A DNA stretch of 64,000 nucleotides. Source: AP-15 sp963702685. Lineage in GTDB: Bacteria; Pseudomonadota; Alphaproteobacteria; ATCC43930; CGMCC-115725. The stretch is from assembly GCA_963702685.1 (NCBI GenBank), contig CAVPDQ010000014.1, positions 496,001-560,000 on the forward strand. The letters run 5' to 3'. The notes beneath the pieces are model-generated. The model was not told the DNA's origin. It saw nothing but the letters and a program-made list of their open reading frames with translations, and searched no databases. The position numbers were made by a program, and so were the translations under genes. This document shows, one piece after another, positions 54,344 through 63,924 of the stretch (its first letter is position 1; each line of letters opens with the position of its first letter).

Positions 54344-54364
54344 TATATACGCGGCGCGTATATA
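54344..54364 (-). promoter_or_regulatory. palindromic operator of higBA
   Basis: TATATACGCG-g-CGCGTATATA is a perfect 10 bp inverted repeat with a single central base, ending 11 bp before the higB start. It overlaps the AT-rich -10 region (GATAATATATAC on the minus strand), so HigA binding here would shut off transcription. Confidence 0.7.
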
Positions 54365-54379
54365 TTATCAAGCGCTCAT

Positions 54380-54409
54380 GGCTGCCATGTTTCGGCCGAG
54401 ACCGAAGCC
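54380..54409. repeat. 30 bp direct repeat, right copy
   Basis: Identical to 53455-53484 in the same orientation, located just upstream of the higBA promoter. The pair delimits a 0.93 kb unit containing higBA. Confidence 0.8.
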
Positions 54410-54492
54410 TATTTTAAGCGGTTCGCTTGTATTGTCGGAGGCGAGCGGCGGCCGATGGCGTGCCGTGCGGTCATGGCGGGAGCAACAGGTCG

Positions 54493-55743
54493 ATGAGCAC
54501 AATGGTGTCGGCGGAGCGCGGCACCGCCCGTCGGGCGGCGGAAGGGGTCGCCTTGTCGATCGTCATGGCGCTCAGCTTCTCGCATTTCTTGAACGACATG
54601 ATGCAGTCGCTGGTGCCGGCTCTCTACCCGATGCTGAAAGGCTCCTATGGCTTGAGCTTTGCCCAGATCGGGCTGATCACGCTCACCATGCAGGTGACCT
54701 CGTCCTTGCTGCAGCCGGCGGTCGGGCTCGGCACCGATCACAAGCCGCAGCCTTATTCGCTGGCGATGGGCATGGGGGCCACCCTTGTCGGCTTGCTGGT
54801 GCTGGCGCATGCCGCGACCTTTCCGCTGCTGTTGCTGGCGGCGATAATGGTCGGCATGGGGTCGGCGGTATTTCACCCGGAAGCCTCGCGGGTGGCGCGG
54901 ATGGCTTCGGGCGGGCGCCACGGGCTCGCCCAGTCGGTGTTTCAGGTCGGCGGCAATATCGGCTCGTCGCTGGGCCCGCTGCTCGCCGCCTTTATCGTAA
55001 TCCCGAAAGGTCAGGGCAGCATCGGCTGGTTTTCGCTTGCGGCCCTCCTGGCGATGGCGGTGCTGCTGCCGGTCGGCAACTGGTACCGGCGAGAGCGCTC
55101 GGCGCCGGCGCGGCCGCGATCGATGCATTCGATACAGGGGCCGGGCTTGTCGCGCCGCAAAATCGGCTGGGCGCTGGTGATCCTTTTGGTGCTGGTGTTC
55201 TCGAAAGCGTTCTACACGACGAGCCTCAACACCTATTACACCTTTTACCTGATGAGCAAGTTCCATCTCTCGCTGGAGAGCGCGCAGATTTACCTGTTTG
55301 TGTTTCTTGCCTCGGTCGCCGTCGGCACCTTGATCGGCGGCCCGCTCAGCGACCGCATCGGCCGCAAATATGTGTTGTGGGGCTCGATCCTCGGTGTGCT
55401 GCCCTTCACCCTGATGCTGCCGCACGCCAATTTGTTCTGGACCGGCGTATTGAGCGTGGTGATCGGGGTGACGATCGCGTCGGCATCCTCGACGATCATC
55501 GTCTACGCGCTCGACCTGGTGCCGAGCAAGATCGGCACCGTCGCTGGGCTGTTCTTCGGGCTGTCCTTCGGCATGGCCGGGGTCGGCGCCGCCCTGCTCG
55601 GTCGTCTCGCCGACGCTACCAGCATCGACTTCGTCTACCAGCTCTGCGCCTTCCTGCCGGCGATCGGGCTGGTGAGCGCCTTGCTGCCAAATCTCGGCCG
55701 GCCCGTGCCCGCCGCCGCCGCAAGAGCGCCAGGCGCCGCCTGA
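54493..55743 (+). CDS. MFS transporter, fosmidomycin-resistance (Fsr)-like
   Basis: 416 residues with 12 helices. The family signature is SFSHFLNDMMQSLVPALYPM in TM1, followed by QIGLITLTMQVTSSLLQP, VFHPEASRVARMASGGRHGL and GGPLSDRIGRKYVLWGS. Such proteins export small polar compounds including fosmidomycin. GGGAG precedes ATG 54493. It heads a run of seven genes on one strand and lies 20 bp upstream of livG. Confidence 0.9.
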   Translation: MSTMVSAERGTARRAAEGVALSIVMALSFSHFLNDMMQSLVPALYPMLKGSYGLSFAQIGLITLTMQVTSSLLQPAVGLGTDHKPQPYSLAMGMGATLVGLLVLAHAATFPLLLLAAIMVGMGSAVFHPEASRVARMASGGRHGLAQSVFQVGGNIGSSLGPLLAAFIVIPKGQGSIGWFSLAALLAMAVLLPVGNWYRRERSAPARPRSMHSIQGPGLSRRKIGWALVILLVLVFSKAFYTTSLNTYYTFYLMSKFHLSLESAQIYLFVFLASVAVGTLIGGPLSDRIGRKYVLWGSILGVLPFTLMLPHANLFWTGVLSVVIGVTIASASSTIIVYALDLVPSKIGTVAGLFFGLSFGMAGVGAALLGRLADATSIDFVYQLCAFLPAIGLVSALLPNLGRPVPAAAARAPGAA

Positions 55744-55763
55744 GACGCGCCGCCTGAGACGCG

Positions 55764-56515
55764 ATGAGCACGCCGGCGCTCGAAACCCGCGGGCTAGGCA
55801 AAAGCTTTGGCGCGCTCGCGGTCGCCAATGCGATCGATTTCAGCCTGGAGCGCGGCGCGCGGCGCGCGCTGATCGGGCCGAACGGCGCCGGCAAGACGAG
55901 CTTTGTCAATCTCGTCACCGGCGTGCTGCGCCCGAACGCCGGGCAGATCCTGCTCGACGGCGCCGACGTCACGGCCTTGTCGCGGGCCGCGCGGGTCAAG
56001 CGCGGCCTCGTGCGCACCTTTCAGATCACCGCGCTCTTTCGCGGGTTGAGCGTCTTGGAAAACGTCGCTCTGGCGGTCCGCGAGCACGACGGATCAGCGG
56101 GCAATTTGTGGCAGCCGGCAGGGCGCCACCGCGCGGCGATCGACAAGGCCTATGCGCTCGTCGAGCGGATGGGCCTCGCCGAGGATGCGCCGCGCCCGGT
56201 GGGCCAGCTCGCCTATGGCCGCCAGCGTCTCGTCGAAGTCGCGGTGGCGCTCGCTCTCGAACCGAAGGTGCTGCTGCTCGACGAGCCGGCGGCGGGGGTG
56301 CCGTCAGGCGAGACCGGCACGATCATCGCCGCGGTCGAAAGCCTGCCCGAGGATCTGGCGCTGTTGATCATCGAGCACGACATGGCGCTGGTGTTTCGCC
56401 TGGCTCGCCGTATCACGGTTCTGGTGCAGGGTACCGTCCTCGCCGAAGGCCCGCCCGAAGCGATCGCCGCCGATCCACGGGTGCGCCAGGTCTATCTCGG
56501 CGAGCGGGCGCCGGC

Positions 56516-56519
<4 letters not shown>
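55764..56519 (+). CDS. livG: branched-chain/aromatic acid ABC transporter ATPase, LivG-type
   Basis: 251 residues. Walker A GPNGAGKTS (last residue Ser instead of Thr), the LivG-specific VRTFQITALFRGLSVLENVA, signature LAYGRQRLVEVAVAL in place of LSGGQ, Walker B VLLLDEPAAG, and H-loop LLIIEHDM. It pairs with LivF, whose GTG start overlaps its stop. No permease (LivH/M) or substrate-binding protein is adjacent, so partners lie elsewhere or it serves a different permease. Confidence 0.88.
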
Positions 56520-57283
<764 letters not shown>

Positions 57284-57383
57284 CCCGCCTGCACCCGACG
57301 ATCCGCCTGCATCCGACGATGCGGAAGTTGACGACATGCCCGGCGTGTCGCTTAGTTGACCGAACCGCCACAGGAGCCGTCAT

Positions 57384-58313
57384 ATGCCCGCGCAATCATT
57401 TCACGGAGTGCTCGTTCCCGTCCTGACCCCGTTCACTGCGAAGGGCGAGCCCGATACCGGGCGTTACATCGCGTTCTGCCGGTGGCTGCTCGACCAGGGG
57501 GCGGGCGGGCTTTCGATCTTCGGCACGACCAGCGAAGCCAATTCGATGTCGCCGGGCGAGCGGATGGCGCTCCTCGACCGGCTGGTCGAGGCCGGCATCC
57601 CGGCGCACAAGCTGATGCCGGGCACGGGGGCCTGCGCGATGACCGATGCCGCAGAGCTGATCCGCCATGCGGTCGCTCACGGATGCGGCGGCGTCCTGAT
57701 GCTGCCGCCCTTTTATTATAAGCCGGTCAGCGACGACGGCATCTTCGCCTTTATTTCCGGCGTCATCGACAAGGTCGGGTCGAGCGCGCTCCGGATGTAT
57801 CTCTATCACATCCCGCCGGTAGCGGTGGTCGGCTATTCGCTCGACCTCGTCGGCCGGCTGATCAAGGCATATCCCGAGACGGTGGTCGGGTTGAAAGACA
57901 GCTCCGGCGATTGGAGCAACACCGCGGCGTTGCTCGAGCGCTATCCGGGCTTTGCCGTCTTCCCCGGCTCGGAGGTGTTTCTGCTCGACGCGTTGCGCCG
58001 CGGCGGCGCCGGCTGCATCACCGCCACCGGCAATGTCAACACCGCCGGCATCGCCAAGCTCTACGCCAATTGGCGGGGGCCGCAGGCCGATGCCTTGCAG
58101 GCCGAGGCGACGACCGTGCGCAAGACCATGCAGGCCTATCCGATGGTCCCGGCATTAAAGCGGGTCGTCGCCCATTTCCGCGGCGATCCCGGCTGGGCTG
58201 CGGTGCGCCCGCCGATGACCCCGCTCGACCAAACGCAATCCCAGGCATTGATCGCCGATCTCGCCAAGATCGGGTTTACTCTCGGCGAGCCGCACCGCGC
58301 CGCCGCCGAGTAG
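57384..58313 (+). CDS. DapA-family aldolase/lyase
   Basis: 309 residues, TIM barrel of the dihydrodipicolinate synthase / N-acetylneuraminate lyase superfamily. GVLVPVLTPFTAKGE, SIFGTTSEANSMSPGER, VLMLPPFYYKPVSDDGIF and the Schiff-base Lys in VVGLKDSSGDWSN are visible. The usual Tyr segment YNYP reads YLYHIPP, so the substrate differs from classical DapA. It lies 100 bp after livF and 5 bp before the gentisate dioxygenase, suggesting a role in breakdown of a 2-oxo acid from aromatic catabolism. Confidence 0.87.
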   Translation: MPAQSFHGVLVPVLTPFTAKGEPDTGRYIAFCRWLLDQGAGGLSIFGTTSEANSMSPGERMALLDRLVEAGIPAHKLMPGTGACAMTDAAELIRHAVAHGCGGVLMLPPFYYKPVSDDGIFAFISGVIDKVGSSALRMYLYHIPPVAVVGYSLDLVGRLIKAYPETVVGLKDSSGDWSNTAALLERYPGFAVFPGSEVFLLDALRRGGAGCITATGNVNTAGIAKLYANWRGPQADALQAEATTVRKTMQAYPMVPALKRVVAHFRGDPGWAAVRPPMTPLDQTQSQALIADLAKIGFTLGEPHRAAAE

Positions 58314-58318
58314 GCAAA

Positions 58319-59368
58319 ATGGCCACCGAGCAGGCCCCGGCGCGCACCCCGGAGCGCGCCGCGTTCTACGACCGTATCGCGCCCTCCAATCTGGCGCCGC
58401 TGTGGGAGCGGCTGCACGCGCTGGTGACGCCGCAGCCGGTGACGCCGGTAGAGCCGGCGATCTGGCATTATCGCGAGGTCCGGCCCCATTTGATGCAGGC
58501 CGGCGAGCTGATCAGCGCCGAGGAGGCGACGCGCCGCGTGCTGATCCTCGAAAATCCGGGGCTCAAGGGCCAGACCTCGATCACCCATTCGCTGTTCGCC
58601 GGGTTGCAGCTGATCCTGCCGGGCGAGGTGGCGCCGGCGCACCGCCATACGCAATCGGCATTGCGCTTTATCATCGAGGGCGAAGGCGCCTACACTGCGG
58701 TCGATGGCGAGCGCACGACGATGCGCCCCGGCGATTTTGTGATCACGCCGAGCTGGACCTGGCACGACCACGGCAACGACAGCGGGGAGCCGATGGTCTG
58801 GCTCGACGGGCTCGACATCCCGATCGTGCGCCTCTTGGACGCGAGCTTTGCCGAGCCCGGCGAAAGCGAGAGCCAGGCGGTGGCCCGGCCCGAGGGCGAC
58901 AACGCCGCGCGCTACGCCAACAATTTGCTGCCGGTAGACTGGAAGCCCGCGGTCAAGACGTCGCCGGTCTTCAACTATCCCTATGAGCGTTCGCGCGAGT
59001 CGCTCGCCGTCCTGAGCCGGAACGAAGACCCCGACCCCTGCCACGGCCACAAGATGCGCTACGTCAACCCGGCGAGCGGCGATTGGGCAATGCCGACGAT
59101 CGGGCCCTGCATCCAGCTGTTGCCGAAGGGGTTTGCCACGCGGCCCTATCGCGCGACCGACGGCACGGTCTTTGTCGCGGTCGAAGGCGCGGGCGAGAGC
59201 CGGGTCGGCGACCAGGTCTTCCGCTGGGAGCCGCGCGACATCTTTGTTGTCCCGAGCTGGCTCCCGGTCAGCCACCACGCCGACAGCGAAGCCGTGCTGT
59301 TCAGCTATTCCGACCGGCCGGTCCAGGAAAAGCTCGGTCTCTGGCGCGAGCAGCGCGGCAACATGTGA
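58319..59368 (+). CDS. gentisate 1,2-dioxygenase-like bicupin
   Basis: 349 residues with two cupin domains. First: PGEVAPAHRHTQSALRFIIE then TMRPGDFVITPSWTWHDHGN (iron-binding His residues). Second, weaker: FRWEPRDIFVVPSWLPVSHH. The N-terminal HLMQAGELISAEEATRRVLI and LVNP-like context fit gentisate or salicylate 1,2-dioxygenases, which open dihydroxylated aromatic rings. ATG 58319 is 5 bp after the DapA-like stop. Substrate inferred from family. Confidence 0.88.
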   Translation: MATEQAPARTPERAAFYDRIAPSNLAPLWERLHALVTPQPVTPVEPAIWHYREVRPHLMQAGELISAEEATRRVLILENPGLKGQTSITHSLFAGLQLILPGEVAPAHRHTQSALRFIIEGEGAYTAVDGERTTMRPGDFVITPSWTWHDHGNDSGEPMVWLDGLDIPIVRLLDASFAEPGESESQAVARPEGDNAARYANNLLPVDWKPAVKTSPVFNYPYERSRESLAVLSRNEDPDPCHGHKMRYVNPASGDWAMPTIGPCIQLLPKGFATRPYRATDGTVFVAVEGAGESRVGDQVFRWEPRDIFVVPSWLPVSHHADSEAVLFSYSDRPVQEKLGLWREQRGNM

Positions 59369-59387
59369 GCGCTTCCGCTCGCCGCCG

Positions 59388-61058
59388 ATGATCCGCGCCG
59401 CCGTCACGGGGCTGCTGCTGGCGCTGATCGGCACGGCGAGGGCCGCGTCGCCGCCGGCGGTCGTGGCCGAGCACGGCATGGTGGTTTCGTCCGAGCGGCG
59501 CGCCTCGGAGGTCGGGGTGCAGATTCTCAAAGCCGGCGGCAATGCGATCGATGCTGCGGTCGCGGTCGGCTATGCGCTCGCCGTGCTCGACCCGTGCTGC
59601 GGTAATATCGGCGGCGGCGGGTTCATGGTGATCCACCTCGCCGACGGCCGCGACAGCTTTATCAATTTTCGCGAAAAGGCGCCCGCCGCCGCGACCGCCG
59701 GCATGTATCTCGACAGCGCCGGCAATCCGGTCGCGGCATTGAGCCGCCATGGCTGGCGCGCCGCCGGCGTGCCCGGGACGGTCATGGGCTTCGACCGGGC
59801 GCTCGGCGAATACGGCAAGCTGCCGCGCGCAGCACTTTTGGCGCCCGCCATCGCCCTTGCCCGCGACGGTTATGTGCTGAGCCGCGCCAACACCGACATC
59901 CTGGAGCCAAAGACCGGGTTGTTCCGCGCCGATCCGGAAGCGGCCAAAATCTTTTTGCGGCCCGACGGCAGTGCGATGCGGCCGGGCGACCGGCTGGTGC
60001 AAAGGGACCTCGCCGCAACGCTTGAAGCGATCTCCAAGGACGGGCCGGACGCCTTTTACAAAGGGCCGGTCGCCGCTGCGGTCGAAACCGCGAGCAGCGC
60101 CGGCGGCGGCATCCTGACCCGCCGCGACTTTGCCGATTATACGGTGACCGAAGGCCCGCCGCTCTCCTGCGCCTATCGCGGCTATGTGCTGCTGTCGGCG
60201 CCGCCGCCGAGCTCGGGCGGCGCCACGATGTGCGAAATCCTGAACGTGCTCGGCGGCTACGATGTGAGCGCGCTCGGCTTTCGCTCGGCGAAATCGGTGC
60301 GGCTGATGGTCGAAGCGATGCGGCACGCCTATCATGACCGCAACGCCGAACTGGGCGACCCGGCCTTTGTCGCCAACCCGCTCGACCGGCTCTTGTCGGC
60401 GGACCATGCCGCCTCGATCCGCGCCGCGATCGATGCCGGCAAGACGACGCAGGACGCACCCGCCGCATCGCAGGAGAAAGCCGAGACGACGCATTATTCG
60501 GTCGTCGACAAGGACGGCAACGCGGTCGCCGTGACCTACACGATCAACGGCTATTTTGGAGCCGGCGTGATCGCGCCCGGCACCGGCTTTTTTCTGAACA
60601 ACGAGCTGGACGATTTCACGGCAAAGCCCGGCACGCCAAACCTTTACGGCTTGGTCCAGGGTGCGGCGAACGCGATCGCGCCCGGCAAACGCCCGCTGTC
60701 CTCGATGGCGCCGACGATCGTCGAAAAGGATGGCAAGGTGCTTCTGGTGCTCGGCAGCCCCGGCGGCTCGCGCATCATCACGATCGTGCTCGAAACCATC
60801 ATGAACATCGTCGATTACAGCATGGCGCCGGAAGAAGCCGTCGACGCCCCCCGGCTGCATTTCCAGGGCAAGCCCCAGAAGCTGTTCTACGAGCGGTTCG
60901 GGCTGTCGCCGGATACGGCAGCGCTGTTGACCGGCATGGGCTACAACCTCGTCGAGCAGAGACCCTGGGGTGCGGTCGAATTGATCGAGGTCGCGCCCGG
61001 CCGCCTGTTGGGTGCGGCGGACAGCCGTCGCCCGGCCGGTGCCGCGATCGGCTATTGA
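59388..61058 (+). CDS. ggt: gamma-glutamyltransferase
   Basis: 556 residues. Signal peptide MIRAAVTGLLLALIGTARAA, then the precursor landmarks GGNAIDAAVAVGYALAVLDP, GNIGGGGFMVIHL, and the autocleavage site TTHYSVVDKDGNAVAVTYTI, whose Thr becomes the N-terminal nucleophile; GSPGGSRIITIVLETI follows. A periplasmic enzyme that hydrolyses or transfers gamma-glutamyl groups, for example from glutathione. It starts 19 bp after the dioxygenase and ends 2 bp before the aminotransferase, so it belongs to the same transcript. Confidence 0.93.
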   Translation: MIRAAVTGLLLALIGTARAASPPAVVAEHGMVVSSERRASEVGVQILKAGGNAIDAAVAVGYALAVLDPCCGNIGGGGFMVIHLADGRDSFINFREKAPAAATAGMYLDSAGNPVAALSRHGWRAAGVPGTVMGFDRALGEYGKLPRAALLAPAIALARDGYVLSRANTDILEPKTGLFRADPEAAKIFLRPDGSAMRPGDRLVQRDLAATLEAISKDGPDAFYKGPVAAAVETASSAGGGILTRRDFADYTVTEGPPLSCAYRGYVLLSAPPPSSGGATMCEILNVLGGYDVSALGFRSAKSVRLMVEAMRHAYHDRNAELGDPAFVANPLDRLLSADHAASIRAAIDAGKTTQDAPAASQEKAETTHYSVVDKDGNAVAVTYTINGYFGAGVIAPGTGFFLNNELDDFTAKPGTPNLYGLVQGAANAIAPGKRPLSSMAPTIVEKDGKVLLVLGSPGGSRIITIVLETIMNIVDYSMAPEEAVDAPRLHFQGKPQKLFYERFGLSPDTAALLTGMGYNLVEQRPWGAVELIEVAPGRLLGAADSRRPAGAAIGY

Positions 61059-61060
61059 AC

Positions 61061-62245
61061 ATGCGCTTTTCCCCGCTCGTCGATCGGGTATCGACCGGGA
61101 ATGCCGGCGCGTGGCGCGTCCATATCGAAGCGGCGCGGCTGCGCGAGGCCGGCCATGACGTGATCATGCTGACGATCGGCGACCCCGACCAGGGGCCGCC
61201 CGAGCCGGTCATCGAGGCGACGGTCGAGGCGCTGCGCCGGCACCGCACCGGCTATTCGGCGACGATCGGCTATCCGCGAGTGCGCGCGGCGATCGCGGCG
61301 CGCTTTGCCCAGAGGACCGGCCAGCCGTGCAGCGCCGACAATATCGTCGTCACGCCAGGCGCCCAGGGCGGCCTCTTTTGCGCAGTGCAGTGCCTCGCCG
61401 GCGCCGGCGACGAAATCATCGTGCTCGAGCCGGTCTACGCCACCTATCCCGGTGTGATCGGCGCGAGCGGCGCGCGGATGGTGGCGGTGCCGCTGGTCGC
61501 CGAGCGCGGCTTTCATCCCGACCTCGCGGCCATCGCGGCAGCGGTCGGGCCCTGCACCCGTGTCGTCTGGATCAACAGCCCGCACAACCCGACCGGGGCG
61601 GTCTTTACCGCCGCCGAGATCGCCGGCATCGCCGAGATTTGCCGGCGGCACGATCTGTGGCTGGTTTCGGACGAGGTCTACGAAGACCTCGCCTTTGCCC
61701 GGCCGCATCTGAGCCCGTGGTCGCTGCCCGGCATGGCCGAGCGCACGGTCGTCGTCTCGAGCCTCTCGAAATCTCATGCGATGCCGGGGTTCCGTTTCGG
61801 CTGGATCGTCGGCCCGCCCGAGCTGTCGCCGCACCTCTTCGACCTGTTGCTGAGCATGACCTATGGCAGCCCGGCCTTTATCCAGGACGGCGTCTTGCCG
61901 GCTCTCGAAACCGAGCTGCCGCAGGCCGCCGCCTTGCGCGAGGATTACCGCCGCCGCGCCGCCCTCCTCTCCGGCATTCTCGCCGAAGCCCCCGGCTGCC
62001 GCCCGATCCCGCCCGAAGGCGGCATGTTTGTCCTCCTGGACATTCGCGGCACCGGCCGCACCGCCGAGGAATTCGCGCGCGGCCTCCTGGAGCAGGAACA
62101 TGTCGCGGTGCTTCCCTGCGACGCCTTCGGCCCGAGCGTCGCGGGCCACCTGCGCGTCTCGCTGACCGCCCCCGACCCCCGCCTCGCCGAAGCCGGCCGC
62201 CGCATCGTCCATTTCGCCCGCGGCTTTGCAAAAAAATCCGCGTGA
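61061..62245 (+). CDS. PLP-dependent class I/II aminotransferase
   Basis: 394 residues. MLTIGDPDQGPPEPV, GYSATIGYPRVRAAIAARFA, INSPHNPTGAVFTAAEI, DEVYEDLAF and the PLP lysine in SSLSKSHAMPGFRFGWIVG, with the carboxylate-binding Arg in HLRVSLTAPDP. Aspartate/aromatic-aminotransferase-like fold type I. ATG 61061 is 2 bp after the ggt stop. The substrate, possibly an amino acid released by the upstream enzymes, is not defined. Confidence 0.9.
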   Translation: MRFSPLVDRVSTGNAGAWRVHIEAARLREAGHDVIMLTIGDPDQGPPEPVIEATVEALRRHRTGYSATIGYPRVRAAIAARFAQRTGQPCSADNIVVTPGAQGGLFCAVQCLAGAGDEIIVLEPVYATYPGVIGASGARMVAVPLVAERGFHPDLAAIAAAVGPCTRVVWINSPHNPTGAVFTAAEIAGIAEICRRHDLWLVSDEVYEDLAFARPHLSPWSLPGMAERTVVVSSLSKSHAMPGFRFGWIVGPPELSPHLFDLLLSMTYGSPAFIQDGVLPALETELPQAAALREDYRRRAALLSGILAEAPGCRPIPPEGGMFVLLDIRGTGRTAEEFARGLLEQEHVAVLPCDAFGPSVAGHLRVSLTAPDPRLAEAGRRIVHFARGFAKKSA

Positions 62246-62281
62246 CAAAATTCATGGTTTGTTCCGAGCGCGGTCGGGCGC

Positions 62282-62845
62282 TCAGAGATCGGCGGGGTCG
62301 GCGATCGCTACGGCGAGGTGCTCGTAGGATTCGCAGGTGGTGCCGCAGATCGTCTTGATCGCCTGCAATTGCGCCTGGGCGCTCGCCGGGTCGCCTTTGA
62401 CGAGGTAGGCCTCGCCCAGGTATTCGCGGACTTTCGCGTAGTGCGGGTCGAGCGCCACCGAGCGCAGGTAATAGCCGATGCCTTCGTCGATCCGGCCGAG
62501 CTTGCGCGTCGCATAGCCGCGATAATTGAGCGCCTCGGCGGTATTCGGGTTTTCCATCAAGTCGAGCACCGCCAGCGCTTCCTGGTAACGGTGAGCTTTG
62601 GCGAGCGCGTAGGCGTTCTCGGCGAACTCCTTGTCGGGGATGACGCGGTTTTCGGCTTTCACGCACCGGCCGGTGCGATTGTCGTAGACCTGCCCGCGGC
62701 CGCAAGTCGGCGTGGTCCAATTGTCGCTGCCGCCGCCGCCTCCACCCCCGCCATCGGCGCGGGCCGGGCCCGAAGCCATCAGAAAGAGACCGACTGCCGC
62801 CGCGGTCGAAAGCCCGAGACGAACGGTCGAGATTGCGATGCTCAT
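62282..62845 (-). CDS. exported TPR protein
   Basis: 187 residues. A signal peptide (VRLGLSTAAAVGLFLMASGP-ARA) and a Gly-8 run are followed by a two-Cys motif (PTCGRGQVYDNRTGRCVKAE) and three tetratricopeptide repeats (YALAKAHRYQEALAVLDLME, YRGYATRKLGRIDEGIGYYL, YLGEAYLVKGDPASAQAQLQ). Similar TPR proteins are common in alphaproteobacterial periplasms; function unknown. It converges with the aminotransferase 36 bp away. Confidence 0.8.
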   Translation of the reverse strand: MSIAISTVRLGLSTAAAVGLFLMASGPARADGGGGGGGGSDNWTTPTCGRGQVYDNRTGRCVKAENRVIPDKEFAENAYALAKAHRYQEALAVLDLMENPNTAEALNYRGYATRKLGRIDEGIGYYLRSVALDPHYAKVREYLGEAYLVKGDPASAQAQLQAIKTICGTTCESYEHLAVAIADPADL

Positions 62846-62892
62846 CGATGTCTCCCCAAAAAGCTTGCCTGTAAGACCGTCCGGCGCCGGAT

Positions 62893-63771
62893 TTATTCCC
62901 CGGCCGCGGCGGCGAGGCGCACCGGATGGGCCGGGTAGACGCCGAGAATTTTTACCTCGCGCGAAAAGAAGGCGAGCTCTTCGAGCGCCAAGGCCAGCCG
63001 CCGATCGTCGGGATGAGCCTCGACATCGGCGTAAAACTGGGTCGCGGCAAAGGCGCCGCCGACCATATAGCTTTCGAGCTTGGTCATATTGACGCCGTTG
63101 GTGGCGAACCCGCCCATCGCCTTGTAGAGCGCGGCCGGCACGTTGCGCACCCGGAACAAAAAGGTGGTGACCGTCGGCGTCCCGTGCGCCGGCCGGCGCG
63201 GCTCGCGCGACATGACCAGAAAGCGGGTGGTGTTGTGGTCGGCGTCCTCGACGTTTTCCTTCAGCACAACCAGACCGTAGACGCGCCCGGCGAGCTCCGA
63301 GGCGATCGCCGCGACACTCGGGTCGCCGCGTTCGGCGATCTCGGCGGCGGCCCCGGCGGTATCGGCCGCGACCACCGGCTGGAGGCCGAGCGCGCGGATC
63401 AGCTTGCGGCATTGCGAGAGCGCGTGGACATGGCTGCGGACCGTGCGGATCGTCGCCAGGCTGGCACCCGGCACCGCCAGCAGCTGGTGGCGCACCCGCT
63501 CGAAATGCTCGCCGATAATGTGCAGCCCGGAATCGGGCATCAGGTGATGGATATCGGCGACGCGGCCCGCGACCGAATTTTCGATCGGGATCATCGCCAG
63601 CGCGGCGCGCCCCTCGCGGACCGCGGCAAAGGCATCGTCAAACTGCGCGCAAGGCAACGTCGCCATCTCGGGGAAGACATTGCGGCAGGCGAGGTCGGAA
63701 TAGGCGCCGGGGGCGCCCTGAAACGAAATCCCCCGTGCCGGGTCGACGAGACGGCGTTCCAAATCATCCAT
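62893..63771 (-). CDS. pheA: prephenate dehydratase
   Basis: 292 residues, monofunctional enzyme converting prephenate to phenylpyruvate for phenylalanine synthesis in the cytosol. Catalytic landmarks: ISFQGAPGAYSDLACR, AMIPIENSVAGRVADIHHLM and the TTRF motif in DADHNTTRFLVMSRE. The ACT regulatory domain follows (TVTTFLFRVRNVPAALYKAM) with KLESYMVGGAF in place of the ESRP motif, as in alphaproteobacterial homologues. It is the clearest housekeeping gene of the window. Confidence 0.95.
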   Translation of the reverse strand: MDDLERRLVDPARGISFQGAPGAYSDLACRNVFPEMATLPCAQFDDAFAAVREGRAALAMIPIENSVAGRVADIHHLMPDSGLHIIGEHFERVRHQLLAVPGASLATIRTVRSHVHALSQCRKLIRALGLQPVVAADTAGAAAEIAERGDPSVAAIASELAGRVYGLVVLKENVEDADHNTTRFLVMSREPRRPAHGTPTVTTFLFRVRNVPAALYKAMGGFATNGVNMTKLESYMVGGAFAATQFYADVEAHPDDRRLALALEELAFFSREVKILGVYPAHPVRLAAAAGE

Positions 63772-63924
63772 GCTCGCATTGTCTCAAAGCGATGGCGCCG
63801 GTGAAACCCGTCACCGGTCACGAAGCCGGCAGCGGACCGCAGACATTCTACACCTACACCTGTTCTGGCGCAGCGCGGCCGTTTCGCACGAGGCTCCGGC
63901 GCAGAGGAACGGCCGGGCCGGGGG

